Source: Acidobacteriota bacterium
GTDB lineage: Bacteria; Acidobacteriota; Aminicenantia; Aminicenantales; Saccharicenantaceae
Direction of reading: 5' to 3'
NCBI GenBank assembly: GCA_028749115.1
Contig: JAQURD010000002.1
Span: 81,402 to 145,401, forward strand
Length of the DNA stretch: 64,000 nt
Each line of letters starts with the position of its first letter. The first letter of the stretch is position 1. This document shows, piece after piece, positions 36,834 to 46,371 of this stretch. The notes under the pieces were generated by a model that saw only the letters and a list, made by a program, of their open reading frames with translations, was not told where the DNA came from and did not search any database. A program made the position numbers and the translations under genes.

Positions 36834-37697
36834 TCAGTAAAGAATCCCCTGTTTCTGGCTTTTTTCCTTCAAGAGGGCCAGGTTGAGCTTAAACCCGGAA
36901 GTTTTTTCTACATGGCGGGTAATTTCCTTATAAACTCTGGAATTTATATAATCTTTCAGCGGCTCGCTCAGGGGGTAAAGCTGCTCTTCAGCCTGCCAGT
37001 CATAGATCTGGCCCTCTTCCCTTTCCAGACACCCGAGATAAACAGCCCAGGCTAACCGCCGGAAAGAAACATGATTGAACTGCCGGCGTATAGCTTTTAT
37101 CTCACCTTCTTTTACCGGATCGACAAAATGAAGATATCTGGAAAAAAGCAGGGCATTATGGAAGTAAGCAGGAAAAGCTACCAGAGCGTCTAAATCAATC
37201 AATTTTGATAAATAGAGAAAAATTTCAAGAATTTTTTTTGACAGGCTCAACCCTGGCCTGGTCTGACCGGGAAGTGGCCCATGCTGGCCGCTAAAGCTCA
37301 TTCTTGGATTCTGCAGGGTTAACCATTCAAAGAGCAAACTATGCTGCGGGGGCAATTTAAACCCATGTTTTTCTGGTGCGAGAAACCTGACCTCACTTTC
37401 TTTTAATTTCAAATCGACTATTATCCGGTCCGGGTCTCTTTTCTCCCAGAAAATAAGCAATCTCTGCACAGGACAATCAGAAGAATCAAGACGGTAAGCC
37501 AGCGGCCAGAGATTCCTTTTCCTGGCTTCACGGAAAAAGCTCTTCTTAGCCAGAACGCTCATAACTTCCTTAAGTGTGTAACGGCCAAGAAAGAGCAGCG
37601 AACCCCGGGCCGGTCCCAGACCGGAAAAGATCTCATCTTCTTTAAGCACTGGCTCATCAGCGGGGAAAGCATTAACTTTCTGGTCCTGATCTGACAT
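36834..37697 (-). CDS. Unknown conserved-looking cytoplasmic protein in translation operon
   Basis: 287 aa, no signal peptide or membrane helix. Contains SLLFLGRYTLKEVMSVLAKK near residues 33-52 and a helical C-terminal half. Not recognised. It lies 13 bases after rsmD and 47 before rpmE on the same strand, so it is expressed with ribosome-related genes. No function is assigned. Confidence 0.75.
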   Translation of the reverse strand: MSDQDQKVNAFPADEPVLKEDEIFSGLGPARGSLLFLGRYTLKEVMSVLAKKSFFREARKRNLWPLAYRLDSSDCPVQRLLIFWEKRDPDRIIVDLKLKESEVRFLAPEKHGFKLPPQHSLLFEWLTLQNPRMSFSGQHGPLPGQTRPGLSLSKKILEIFLYLSKLIDLDALVAFPAYFHNALLFSRYLHFVDPVKEGEIKAIRRQFNHVSFRRLAWAVYLGCLEREEGQIYDWQAEEQLYPLSEPLKDYINSRVYKEITRHVEKTSGFKLNLALLKEKSQKQGILY

Positions 37698-37710
37698 TTA
37701 GTTTAATCCT

Positions 37711-38340
37711 TTAACTACTTTTTGCTTTATTTGCTCTATTGGCCTCATTTGATCTACTTGACTGGCCGTCCCGGCTGCTCCTGTGTCTGATATCTTCACC
37801 TGAATAAATAGAGAAAATATCATCGCCAAAGTTGACCTGGCGAATCAGTTGGAAATCATCTTTTGAGGGAGAATAGCGGTAATGGTGCCTGATGATCACC
37901 AGCCCGCTAGGTTTAAGAATCTGTCTTTTCCTGATCACTTTTAAAGGATTCCGGTCAGCCAGCAGCTTATATGGCGGGTCAAGAAAAATAAGATCAAAAA
38001 GGACATTCTTTTTGGACAGATCAATGACTGCCCGGTTAAATTCTTTGTTGATGACCAGGGCGACATCATCCGCTCCACATTTTTTAATATTGGCTTCGAT
38101 GGCTCTAGCCGCCAAAGGCAGCTCTTCAATAAAGACTGCCCGTCCAGCCCCGCGGCTCAGAGCTTCCAGACCGACTGATCCAGTCCCGGCAAAGCCATCG
38201 AGAAAATTGGTCCCGGACAGTCTGTCTTTAAGGATATTAAACAGAGAGCCGCGAAGCTTGGCCGGCAAAGGCCGGACAAGCGGGCTTCTAACCAGCCTGA
38301 GGTTTCTTCCCTTATACCGGCCGCCAATTATTCTGATCAC
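37711..38340 (-). CDS. rsmD: 16S rRNA (guanine-966-N2)-methyltransferase RsmD
   Basis: 209 aa. MIRIIGGRYKGR N-terminus, SAM motif LDGFAGTGSVGLEALSRGA and catalytic DPPY (LIFLDPPYKLL) are diagnostic. The start is GTG at 38338-38340, with GGAGAGG upstream. The C-terminal 25 residues are a Ser/Arg/Asn-rich tail not usual for the family. Fifteen bases after the upstream secreted protein gene. Confidence 0.93.
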   Translation of the reverse strand: MIRIIGGRYKGRNLRLVRSPLVRPLPAKLRGSLFNILKDRLSGTNFLDGFAGTGSVGLEALSRGAGRAVFIEELPLAARAIEANIKKCGADDVALVINKEFNRAVIDLSKKNVLFDLIFLDPPYKLLADRNPLKVIRKRQILKPSGLVIIRHHYRYSPSKDDFQLIRQVNFGDDIFSIYSGEDIRHRSSRDGQSSRSNEANRANKAKSS

Positions 38341-38355
38341 CTTAAGACCTCTCCA

Positions 38356-38964
38356 TTAATAATAAACCAGAAGCTTGCCTCTGTCTGTCTTTAAATCAAA
38401 GACTCCAGCTGGCAGCTCATACCAGTCATCAAGATGTTGAGGCTCAAGCCCGTTACCTCTGGCTATCAGGTCAATCAAGAAATTAACCACTTCAGGTTTA
38501 ATGAGCTCAGTCTCCAAATAAAGTTTGCTGACATTCAGCCTGATCCGCCTGCTGTCAGTTTCCAGCCTGGCCGCAAAATAGAGATTAATCTCGTCTTTGA
38601 AGTAAGAAGGCAGTCCCTGATCCTTTAAATTAAGCAAAATCCAACCTTCAATTTTATTAGATAGAAGTAACTTAAGCCTAATAGTCTTTACTGCTGGTGC
38701 CTCTTCTGAAAAGAGATAGCGAAAAAAGGAGGAAACTTCTTCTTCTGAAAATTCAGCTGTTTTATTCTGATAGCAGCCCTTCTCCTGTCGATAGCGGTCA
38801 GCTTCTTCCAGGAAGTCAATAATTTTCAGGGCGGTCTCCAGGTCGTCAGACTGGCAAATTTCTACTTCTATCGAGGCTAACAGGTCAGAGGTTAGACAGA
38901 AGAACAAGTAGATAATAAGAGCTGCTCTGGCTTTTCCCTCAAAAAAGTTGCCCTTTTTTCTCAT
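38356..38964 (-). CDS. Unknown protein with signal segment
   Basis: 202 aa. A hydrophobic N-terminal segment (AALIIYLFFCLTSDLLAS) suggests export. The mature part has no recognised motif; it is acidic with alternating strand-like patterns. It starts the operon with rsmD and the rpmE-prfA-prmC genes. Confidence 0.7.
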   Translation of the reverse strand: MRKKGNFFEGKARAALIIYLFFCLTSDLLASIEVEICQSDDLETALKIIDFLEEADRYRQEKGCYQNKTAEFSEEEVSSFFRYLFSEEAPAVKTIRLKLLLSNKIEGWILLNLKDQGLPSYFKDEINLYFAARLETDSRRIRLNVSKLYLETELIKPEVVNFLIDLIARGNGLEPQHLDDWYELPAGVFDLKTDRGKLLVYY

Positions 38965-38977
38965 TATTATCTTATTA

Positions 38978-39006
38978 AATTTATCAGTAAATCAGTCTTT
39001 TGTAAA
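38978..39006 (-). promoter_or_regulatory. Possible promoter of the rsmD-rpmE-prfA-prmC operon
   Basis: On the minus strand TTTACA (39001-39006), a 17-base spacer and TAAATT (38978-38983), 14 bases before the first ATG. The short distance would give a very short leader. Confidence 0.35.
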
Positions 39007-39189
39007 TTAAGGCCAGGGGAAGTTGCTTCCAGTTCGAAAAGGCAGGCTAGTAGCGGCAACTCTTAATGCTTATTTTTGAGTTCTCTCGTCAGCTAAGCTT
39101 AGCAAGCAGGAGAGTTCTTGTTGACAGCCTTCAGGGGGTAAACTATACTGAAATTTCAGGTTAATCCAATCATAAAGAAAGCCAAAATC

Positions 39190-40491
39190 ATGAGCCTGGT
39201 CAAGCAAGCACGAAAAGGTATTTTGACTCCGGCCATAAGGAAAATCGCCGCCGTAGAAAAAATCCATCCTGATGAGCTTCTATCCCTTCTGGCGGCCGGA
39301 CGGGTAGTCATCCCCTATAATAGAAGGCACGATTCGATCCAGCCAATAGCTATCGGCCAGAAAATGAGGACGAAGGTCAATGTCAATCTCGGAACTTCCC
39401 GGGATTATCCTGACCTCCAGAGTGAGATTGCCAAGCTAAAATTAAGCCTCAAATATCAGACTGATGCCGTCATGGATTTAAGCACTGGAGGTGATATCAG
39501 GAGTATCAGGAAAAAGCTTCTTTACCTTTCCACTGTCCCTTTGGGAACTGTGCCAGTCTATCAGGCAGCTATTGAAGCTATTGAGAAGCGTGGGTCAATA
39601 GTCAAGATGACAGAAGATGACCTTTTCAAGACAATCAAGGAGCAAGCGGAAGAAGGGGTGGATTTTATGACCGTTCATTGCGGCCTAACCATCAAAGCGG
39701 TGGACAGGCTAAAGAAGCAGGGACGGATGGCTGATATTGTCTCCCGCGGTGGAGCTTTTCATTTAGCCTGGATGCTCCATCGCCAGAAAGAGAATCCCCT
39801 ATATGAAAATTTTGACCGGCTGCTGGACATAGCTAGAAAATATGATGCCACTTTGAGCCTGGGCGACGGCTTAAGGCCCGGTGCAATCTTTGATGCCACT
39901 GACCGGGCCCAGATTGAAGAGCTGCTCACCCTGGGGGAGCTGGTCAAAAGAGCCCGTCAGGCGGATGTCCAGGTCATAGTCGAAGGACCGGGACATGTTC
40001 CCCTTGATCAGATAGCCATGAATATCAGACTGGAAAAAAGAGTCTGCGAGCAAGCACCTTTTTATGTCCTTGGGCCTCTGGTTACCGACATTGCTCCTGG
40101 TTATGATCATATTGTTTCAGCTATCGGCGGAGCTCTGGCGGCTTCAGCCGGTGCTGATTTTCTCTGCTATGTCACTCCCGCCGAGCATCTCGGGTTACCT
40201 TCGCTTGATGATGTCAAGGATGGGTTAATAGCCGCCAGGATAGCCGGTCATGCAGCTGATATTATAAAAGGTGTTCCTGGAGCATTAGATAGGGATATAG
40301 AGCTCTCCCGAGCGAGAAAAAAACTTGACTGGAAGACACAGCAAAAGCTGGCCATTGACCCCGTAAAATTTGCGCAAATCAGGAAACAGAGAAAATCAAA
40401 GACCTCAGCCTGCTCCATGTGCGGCGAATTCTGTGCCATGAAAATCGTCAGCGAGTTCTTAAATGGAGAGACTGATGACTCCTGCTTCTGA
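39190..40491 (+). CDS. thiC: Phosphomethylpyrimidine synthase ThiC
   Basis: 433 aa, the short form without the extra N-terminal domain. Signatures are [30 protein letters not shown] and the C-terminal iron-sulfur motif CSMCGEFC (C-x2-C-x3-C). A radical-SAM enzyme making the thiamine pyrimidine from aminoimidazole ribotide. No other thi gene is adjacent, and no TPP riboswitch (no CTGAGA core) is visible upstream. Its 3' end overlaps the next gene. Confidence 0.95.
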   Translation: MSLVKQARKGILTPAIRKIAAVEKIHPDELLSLLAAGRVVIPYNRRHDSIQPIAIGQKMRTKVNVNLGTSRDYPDLQSEIAKLKLSLKYQTDAVMDLSTGGDIRSIRKKLLYLSTVPLGTVPVYQAAIEAIEKRGSIVKMTEDDLFKTIKEQAEEGVDFMTVHCGLTIKAVDRLKKQGRMADIVSRGGAFHLAWMLHRQKENPLYENFDRLLDIARKYDATLSLGDGLRPGAIFDATDRAQIEELLTLGELVKRARQADVQVIVEGPGHVPLDQIAMNIRLEKRVCEQAPFYVLGPLVTDIAPGYDHIVSAIGGALAASAGADFLCYVTPAEHLGLPSLDDVKDGLIAARIAGHAADIIKGVPGALDRDIELSRARKKLDWKTQQKLAIDPVKFAQIRKQRKSKTSACSMCGEFCAMKIVSEFLNGETDDSCF

Positions 40492-41374
40492 TGATCTCCG
40501 CTTTGGTGTAGCCGGGGTTCCTCCCTCCTGCCGCGAAAATTCCTCTCTTCAAGCCATTGATTTTCTTGCTTCTCTCGGCCTTGATGCTCTGGAACTTGAG
40601 TTTGTCCATGGCTTTAAAATGAGTCAGGAAATGGCTGGCCAGATTAAGATAAAAGCCAGTCAGAGCAGAATAAAGCTCAGTGCCCATGCTCCTTATTTTA
40701 TTAACTTAAATTCTGAAGATCAGGGACAGAGGATGCGCAGTCAGGAATTGTTGCTCAATTCCCTCAGGCTGGCAGCCGCGGCTGGAGCCTCTGATCTGGT
40801 TTTTCATGCTGGCTATTATGGACGTAAGTCACCTGAAGAAGCTTACCGTCAGATTAAAGACAGTTTGAAAGATATCCTGTCTATCAATCGCCTGGAGAGA
40901 ATACCGGCCAGGCTGAGAATTGAAACCATGGGGAAGCGCCAGCAGTTCGGCAGCCTGGATGAGGTTCTGTCTCTCTGCCGGGAGCTGGACGACCTCTATC
41001 CCTGTCTGGATTTTGCTCATCTCTATGCCAGGGAAGGAAAAATAAATTCTTACCGGGATTTTTGCCAGGTTTTGAAGAAAGTCGGGAAAAAACTTGGGCA
41101 GACAGCTCTTAAAAATGCCCATATCCACATTTCTGGCGTTATGTTCAATCAATGGGGAGAAATCCGGCATATAAATATCGAGGAATCAGGGTTTCATGAT
41201 GAAGAGTGGCTTCAGGCTATTATTGAAGCCGGCGTTAAAGGCACAATTATTGACGAAAGCCCTTCTCTTGAAGCTGATGCCCTGAGGCTGAAAAACCTTT
41301 GTTTTAATCTCAAAGAAAAAGGAACAAGGGCTGAACTCAGCCGGACCAGACATGATTTTCTTGACACTGAATGA
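40475..41374 (+). CDS. Endonuclease IV-like TIM-barrel protein
   Basis: 299 aa from the ATG at 40475, preferred because GGAG lies 6 bases upstream; an ATG at 40463 is the alternative. Metal-ligand pattern of the AP endonuclease 2 / xylose-isomerase-like fold: [40 protein letters not shown] and a late DES. This order matches Nfo, which cuts abasic sites in DNA using three metals. Overlap with thiC by 17 bases implies co-translation. The family match is strong; DNA repair activity is inferred. Confidence 0.8.
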   Translation: MTPASDDLRFGVAGVPPSCRENSSLQAIDFLASLGLDALELEFVHGFKMSQEMAGQIKIKASQSRIKLSAHAPYFINLNSEDQGQRMRSQELLLNSLRLAAAAGASDLVFHAGYYGRKSPEEAYRQIKDSLKDILSINRLERIPARLRIETMGKRQQFGSLDEVLSLCRELDDLYPCLDFAHLYAREGKINSYRDFCQVLKKVGKKLGQTALKNAHIHISGVMFNQWGEIRHINIEESGFHDEEWLQAIIEAGVKGTIIDESPSLEADALRLKNLCFNLKEKGTRAELSRTRHDFLDTE

Positions 41375-41420
41375 TGTAAAGTCTAAACTAAATGCTAATT
41401 ATTTAATAATCTAAATCAGA

Positions 41421-41594
41421 ATGAATTCAAAAATTACCGGGAAGAGAGAGGAGTTTTTATTAGACTATTCCGGGGAACTAGTTCGTCTGGCCAATCCAGT
41501 TAATTTCTACAATCATTATAACCGGGAGCTTTTTGGCGCCAGCCGGACAGTCAATTTAAATCATAGTAATCTATTTCTGATAAAGGAGAGGTAG
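41421..41594 (+). CDS. Unlisted 57-codon ORF directly upstream of porC
   Basis: Open from ATG 41421 to TAG 41592-41594, with porC's ATG starting at the very next base. The peptide contains EEFLLDYSGELVRLANPVNF and then YNHYNRELFGA, with a natural-looking composition and no membrane segment. The porC ribosome-binding site AAAGGAG is inside its last codons, so the two would be translationally coupled. No homologue recognised; its own ribosome-binding site is weak. Confidence 0.5.
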   Translation: MNSKITGKREEFLLDYSGELVRLANPVNFYNHYNRELFGASRTVNLNHSNLFLIKER

Positions 41595-42137
41595 ATGATT
41601 GAAATTCGTTTCCATGGACGAGGCGGCCAGGGGACAGTCGTAGCCTCGAAGATTCTGGCTGACGCTCTGGCCAAAGAAGGTAATTTTGTTCAGGCTTATC
41701 CAGAGTTTGGCGTTGAACGCCGGGGGGCTCCGGTCTTTGCTTTTATCCGCATTGATCATCAACCGATATATGACAAGAGCCGTATTTATAACCCGGATCA
41801 CGTCGTGGTCGTTGACCCGACTCTGGTCGAAGCCATTGACATCACCGACGGCCTGAAAGATGGCGGTTATATCATCATCAACAGCCCCAAGAAGCCGGAA
41901 GAATTCAAATTTCCTGATAAATTCAAGGTTTTTACAGTCGATGCTACTGACATTGCTGTCAGGCATAAGCTCGGCACGCTGGCTTCTCCGATTGTTAATA
42001 CCGCCATTGTCGGTGCTGTGGTCAAAATATTAAAGCTGGCAAAACTCGAGTCGCTGGTCGAAGCCATTAAAGAAGGCGTACCGCTTAAGCCGGAAGAAAA
42101 CAGACAGGCGGCCATCGAAGCCTATGAAAAAGCCTGA
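41595..42137 (+). CDS. porC: Pyruvate:ferredoxin oxidoreductase gamma subunit
   Basis: 180 aa. RFHGRGGQGTVVASKILADA at the N-terminus and GVERRGAPVFAFIR are the gamma-subunit signatures of 2-oxoacid:ferredoxin oxidoreductases. First of four genes in gamma-delta-alpha-beta order, preceded by AAAGGAG. Cytoplasmic. Confidence 0.92.
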   Translation: MIEIRFHGRGGQGTVVASKILADALAKEGNFVQAYPEFGVERRGAPVFAFIRIDHQPIYDKSRIYNPDHVVVVDPTLVEAIDITDGLKDGGYIIINSPKKPEEFKFPDKFKVFTVDATDIAVRHKLGTLASPIVNTAIVGAVVKILKLAKLESLVEAIKEGVPLKPEENRQAAIEAYEKA

Positions 42138-42148
42138 GGGAGGGAAAA

Positions 42149-42448
42149 ATGAGCAAAAAGAAAGATGACAAAAGAATAATTTTCAATTCCGAAAAGGAAA
42201 TGCCTCTGGTGGCTATGTCTCTCGGTTCGATGCTCTATAACAAGACGGGCGCCTGGCGTAACATCAAGCCAGTTATAGATTTATCAAAATGCATTAAATG
42301 CGGCATCTGCTGGAAATTCTGTCCTGATACCTCGATTGACATCGTTGATGAATGGCCACAGGTTAATTACGATTATTGCAAGGGCTGCGGCATCTGTGCT
42401 GAAGAATGCCCGGAAAAATGCATTGTCATGGTTGAGGAGGAAAAATGA
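42149..42448 (+). CDS. porD: Pyruvate:ferredoxin oxidoreductase delta subunit
   Basis: 99 aa. Two ferredoxin-type clusters: CIKCGICWKFCP and CKGCGICAEECP, together binding two [4Fe-4S] centres that carry electrons to ferredoxin. The N-terminal 'GAWRNIKPVIDL' is typical of the delta subunit. Overlaps the alpha gene by 4 bases. Confidence 0.93.
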   Translation: MSKKKDDKRIIFNSEKEMPLVAMSLGSMLYNKTGAWRNIKPVIDLSKCIKCGICWKFCPDTSIDIVDEWPQVNYDYCKGCGICAEECPEKCIVMVEEEK

Positions 42449-43599
42449 AAAAAGTAATAATGGGAAACCACGCTCTATCTTATGGGGCGATGCTGGCCAG
42501 GGCACAGGTCATTGCTGCCTACCCGATTACTCCCCAGACTCAGGTGGTTGAACTCCTGTCAGAAATGTGCGCTGACGGCACTCTCAATGCTAAGTTCATC
42601 AAAGTCGAATCTGAACACTCAGCCATGGCGGCCTGTTTAGGAGCTTCTATGGCTGGAGCCAGAACTTTTACCGCCACTTCGGCCCAGGGTCTGGCTCTGA
42701 TGCATGAAATGCTCCACTGGGCCTCTGGCGGCCGGATGCCAGTGGTCATGGGTGATATAAACCGGGCAATGGCCCCGGGCTGGAGCATCTGGACTGACCA
42801 GAATGATAGCCTGTCACAGCGAGACACTGGCTGGATTCAATTCTATTGCTCTTCTAACCAGGAAGTTGTAGATACGGTTATTCAGGCCTACAAAATATCA
42901 GAAAAATTGATGATTCCGAGCATGGTCATTCTGGATGCCTTTGCCCTTTCCCATACCTATGAAGTTGTTGAAATTCCAGAGCAGGCTAAAGTTGATGCAT
43001 ATCTCCCGCCCTTTAATCCGCCTTACCGCTTGAGTTCAGATGATCCTCATGCCTTTGGCGGCCTGACAGCCCCTGAACACTATATGGAACTACGTTATAA
43101 ACTCCAGAAAGATATGGAAAAGGTGCCGGCTCTTGTCGAAGAAACGGGGCGGGAATATGAAAAGACGTTCGGGCGCTACCTTGGCCAGGTTGAAAATTAT
43201 TTGTGTGATGGAGCTGAACTGGTTTTTGTCACTTCCGGGACAGCTGGCTATACGGCCCGGGTAGTAGTTGATGAACTCAGGAAACAGGGAATTAAGGCTG
43301 GTAATCTTAGAATCAAGCTTTTCCGCCCATTCCCCTTCGAACAGGTGCGGACGATTTTGTCGAAGGTTCCAAAGGTAGCTGTTCTTGACCGTAATATCTC
43401 CTACGGGCATCACGGAGTTTTCTATCAGGAAGTCAAGTCAGCTATTTACAGGCAGCCAGTACAGCCGGCTATTTTTGGTTTCATTGCTGGCCTGGGCGGG
43501 CGCGATATTGCCAGAGAAGATTTTAAGGAAATCACTGATTATACCCTTAAAAATAACAGGCCCCAGGAAGAAATCATCTGGATAGGAGTAAAGAAATGA
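42445..43599 (+). CDS. porA: Pyruvate:ferredoxin oxidoreductase alpha subunit
   Basis: 384 aa. AAYPITPQTQVVE and KVESEHSAMAAC are the conserved N-terminal alpha-subunit motifs, with ATSAQGLALMHEML. Combines with beta to form the TPP-dependent catalytic unit. Coupled to delta and beta by ATGA overlaps at both ends. Confidence 0.93.
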   Translation: MKKVIMGNHALSYGAMLARAQVIAAYPITPQTQVVELLSEMCADGTLNAKFIKVESEHSAMAACLGASMAGARTFTATSAQGLALMHEMLHWASGGRMPVVMGDINRAMAPGWSIWTDQNDSLSQRDTGWIQFYCSSNQEVVDTVIQAYKISEKLMIPSMVILDAFALSHTYEVVEIPEQAKVDAYLPPFNPPYRLSSDDPHAFGGLTAPEHYMELRYKLQKDMEKVPALVEETGREYEKTFGRYLGQVENYLCDGAELVFVTSGTAGYTARVVVDELRKQGIKAGNLRIKLFRPFPFEQVRTILSKVPKVAVLDRNISYGHHGVFYQEVKSAIYRQPVQPAIFGFIAGLGGRDIAREDFKEITDYTLKNNRPQEEIIWIGVKK

Positions 43600-44492
43600 G
43601 TAAAGAAAGAAAAATGACTTTAACTTTACCAAAAGAAGAACTGATGAGTTCTGGCCATTTGGCCTGCCAGGGCTGTGGAGCCACCCTCGCCATGAGATAT
43701 GCCTTAAAGGCTCTGGGCCAGAAGACTATCCTTTGCATACCTGCCTGTTGCTGGTCAGTCATCGACGGACCATTCCCGCACTCCTCACTCGATGTGCCAA
43801 TTTATCATTGTGCTTTTGAAACTGCGGCTTCATCAGCCAGCGGGGTCAGGGCCGGACTTGATATGATGGGGGATACAGAAACAACAGTTATGGCCTGGGG
43901 AGGCGATGGAGGAACTTTCGATATCGGGATTCAGGCACTTTCGGGCGCGGCTGAAAGAAACGAAGATTTAATTTACGCCTGTTATGATAATGAAGCCTAT
44001 ATGAATACCGGCATCCAGCGGAGCTCAGCTACCCCGCTTGGAGCCTGGACGACCACTACACCTGTCAAACATTATAAAAAAGAAAGAAAAAAAGACATGA
44101 TCGGCATCTTAGCGGCTCACAACATCCCTTATCTAGCTACGGCCAGCATAGCCTATCCGGAAGATATGGTTAAAAAATTCAAAAAGGCTAAAGACATCCA
44201 TGGAACCAGGTTTATACATATTTATGCCCCCTGTCCAACTGGCTGGAAGAGCCGGCCGGACGATACAGTTAAGCTGGCCAGGCTGGCTGTCCAGACCGGT
44301 TATTTCCCTCTTTACGAAATAGAAAACGGAGAAAAATGGACACTCAACCTCAAGCTCAAAGAAAGAAAACCTATTACCGATTATCTAAAACTCCAGGGGA
44401 GGTTCCGCCATTTGAAAGAAGAAGAAATCAATTTAATTCAGGCAGAGGTAGAGGCTAATTACCAGAAAATCCTGAAAAAATGCGGCTTGTAA
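43596..44492 (+). CDS. porB: Pyruvate:ferredoxin oxidoreductase beta subunit
   Basis: 298 aa. The TPP-binding segment GGDGGTFDIGIQAL, N-terminal CQGCGATLAMRY cysteines and RSSATPLGAWTTTTP are present. The last favours pyruvate over branched-chain 2-oxoacids, by resemblance to PorB. The complex oxidises pyruvate and CoA to acetyl-CoA and CO2 with ferredoxin, or runs in reverse; it supports an anaerobic lifestyle. Confidence 0.92.
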   Translation: MSKERKMTLTLPKEELMSSGHLACQGCGATLAMRYALKALGQKTILCIPACCWSVIDGPFPHSSLDVPIYHCAFETAASSASGVRAGLDMMGDTETTVMAWGGDGGTFDIGIQALSGAAERNEDLIYACYDNEAYMNTGIQRSSATPLGAWTTTTPVKHYKKERKKDMIGILAAHNIPYLATASIAYPEDMVKKFKKAKDIHGTRFIHIYAPCPTGWKSRPDDTVKLARLAVQTGYFPLYEIENGEKWTLNLKLKERKPITDYLKLQGRFRHLKEEEINLIQAEVEANYQKILKKCGL

Positions 44493-44555
44493 CCCGGTAA
44501 CAATCGTTACTTAGATGGCTCAAGATACTCTGATTGATTAAAAAGGAGAAAATGC

Positions 44556-45080
44556 GTGAAGAAAAGTGTATGGGCTATATTCATGGTGATCGCACTTCTG
44601 GCAGCATATTCATGCCATAAATCTGAAACACCTGCCAGTGAAGGAACTTCATCCTCGGCTTCGGCCGAGCCAGCTCCTTCTTTTGAGGTAACTACGCTTT
44701 CTGGAAAGCAATTGAGTTTATCTTCTCTCGCGGGGAAGGTTATTCTGGTCAATTTCTGGGCAACCTGGTGCCCTCCTTGCCGGGCAGAAATTCCGGATTT
44801 TATCGAAGCCTACTCAGAGCTTAAGGACCTGGGCCTTGAAATACTGGGTTTTTCAGTTGATGATCTGTCTGAAGCCGAACTAAAAAAATTTGTTGATGAG
44901 GCCAAAATAAATTATCCGGTCGCCTTAGTTGGTCAGGACATAGTTGCCTCTTTTAAACCAGGCCAGTACATCCCGTCTTCTATCTTCATTGATAAAAAAG
45001 GCAACATCAGATACCGTCATGTTGGCAAGCTGGGAAAAGATGATCTCATCAAGAAATTTGGAGAACTGAACCAGGAATAA
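44556..45080 (+). CDS. TlpA/ResA-like thioredoxin lipoprotein
   Basis: 174 aa from a GTG at 44556 with AAAGGAG upstream. A signal segment ends in AAYSC, a non-standard lipobox, followed by a Ser/Ala-rich linker. The thioredoxin fold has the redox motif WCPPC in NFWATWCPPCRAEIP and a cis-Pro region YIPSSIFID. Likely an envelope disulfide reductase or peroxiredoxin-like protein of the AhpC/TSA-Redoxin group. Sixty bases after porB, but probably an independent function. Confidence 0.88.
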   Translation: MKKSVWAIFMVIALLAAYSCHKSETPASEGTSSSASAEPAPSFEVTTLSGKQLSLSSLAGKVILVNFWATWCPPCRAEIPDFIEAYSELKDLGLEILGFSVDDLSEAELKKFVDEAKINYPVALVGQDIVASFKPGQYIPSSIFIDKKGNIRYRHVGKLGKDDLIKKFGELNQE

Positions 45081-45181
45081 GCCTGGCTCTTGGCCTGGAA
45101 GATTTTGAATTCAGGTTGACAGCTGGAAAGTGCGGTACGGACCGCCACTGGTGGCTAAATCCGGTTGTTAAAAAAATAGAT

Positions 45182-46174
45182 TTACCAGCGATAAACGGCT
45201 GAAGCCCAGGTAAAGCCAGCACCAAAAGCGACCATGACAATTACCTGGCCCTTCTGAAGCTTTCCTTCTTCTATCAGTTCATGAAGAGCAACCGGGATAG
45301 TGGCAACTGACATGTTTCCATATTTATGAATATTGACTACGACTTTATCTTTCGGCAGATTGAGTCTTTCTCCTGTAGCATCAATAATCCTCAAATTGGC
45401 CTGGTGAGGGATCAAATAATCTACCTGGTTTTTGTCCAGGCCAGCCAGCTTTAAAGCTTCGACCGCCGCCTCCCCCATCCTTTTTACTGCATGCTTGAAA
45501 ACCTCATTGCCCTTCATAGTAATACAATGAAGCTTTTTTTCTACTGTTTTTTCATCAGCCGGGTAAAGAGTCCCGCCTCCCGGGAGGATCAGCAGCTCAG
45601 CCAGAGAGCCATCAGCCCCCCAGAAATGAGAAATCAACCCGGAATCATCATCGCTCTCCTCCAGAATAAAAGCCCCTGCCCCGTCACCGAAAAGCACACA
45701 GGTCCCCCGGTCTTGCCAGTTAGTAACCTTGGTCAGAATATCAACACCAATGAGCAGGATGCGGCGGGCTGTGCCACTAAGGATTAAACTTTCCGCTACA
45801 ATCAGTCCATAGAGCAAACCAGTACAACCGGCCTGAAGGTCAAAAGCAGGGGTCTCTTTAATCCCGAGTTTTTTCTGCACCCAGCAAGCCGTGGCAGGAA
45901 AAATGGTATCAGGAGTATTAGTCGCCACCAGAATCAAGTCAATATCCTCTGCTTTTATGCCGCCTCGCTCGAGGGCCATTCTGGCTGCTTTCTCGGCCAA
46001 ATCTGACGTGACCTGCTCTTTAGAAGCTATTCTTCTCTCTTTGATGCCGGTCCGGGTAGTAATCCATTCATCCGAAGTCTCAACCAGTTTTTCCAGGTCA
46101 GCATTAGTTAAAATCTTATCGGGAAGATAAATTCCCGTGCTTCTGATTTTGATCCGTCTTTCCATTTTTGTCAT
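45182..46174 (-). CDS. fabH: 3-oxoacyl-ACP synthase III
   Basis: 330 aa from the ATG at 46172-46174, chosen because GAGGGTG lies just upstream; the longer reading frame adds 27 residues with no family support. The catalytic triad is visible: Cys117 in QAGCTGLLYG, His in LIPHQANLRI and Asn in HKYGNMSVATIP. It starts fatty acid synthesis by joining acetyl-CoA (or branched acyl-CoA) to malonyl-ACP. It stands alone, without plsX, fabD or acpP next to it. Convergent with the TlpA-like gene. Confidence 0.94.
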   Translation of the reverse strand: MTKMERRIKIRSTGIYLPDKILTNADLEKLVETSDEWITTRTGIKERRIASKEQVTSDLAEKAARMALERGGIKAEDIDLILVATNTPDTIFPATACWVQKKLGIKETPAFDLQAGCTGLLYGLIVAESLILSGTARRILLIGVDILTKVTNWQDRGTCVLFGDGAGAFILEESDDDSGLISHFWGADGSLAELLILPGGGTLYPADEKTVEKKLHCITMKGNEVFKHAVKRMGEAAVEALKLAGLDKNQVDYLIPHQANLRIIDATGERLNLPKDKVVVNIHKYGNMSVATIPVALHELIEEGKLQKGQVIVMVAFGAGFTWASAVYRW

Positions 46175-46371
46175 GTGAACACCCTCAAATTTTTCTATCA
46201 TACCTTTTTTCCTTTTAAAAATAAAGCCAATCGTGTTAAAATTTTTTATTATCAACCCGGGTCAGCCCGGCTGAGGCTTTAAAGCCAGAAAGAATAGAAC
46301 AACTCGAAAAAATTACCGGAAATAGCATAAAAAACAAGCAGACGAAGTTCACCGGCCAAGGAGGACAGGAA

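Noticed and set aside
38965..39189. TPP riboswitch before thiC
   Set aside because: No CTGAGA core or the matching ACCTGATC...GCGTAGGGAA 3' part is visible in the leader.
46175..46255. Longer FabH start
   Set aside because: The added 27 residues do not fit the family; the ATG ending at 46174 has a GAGGGTG site.
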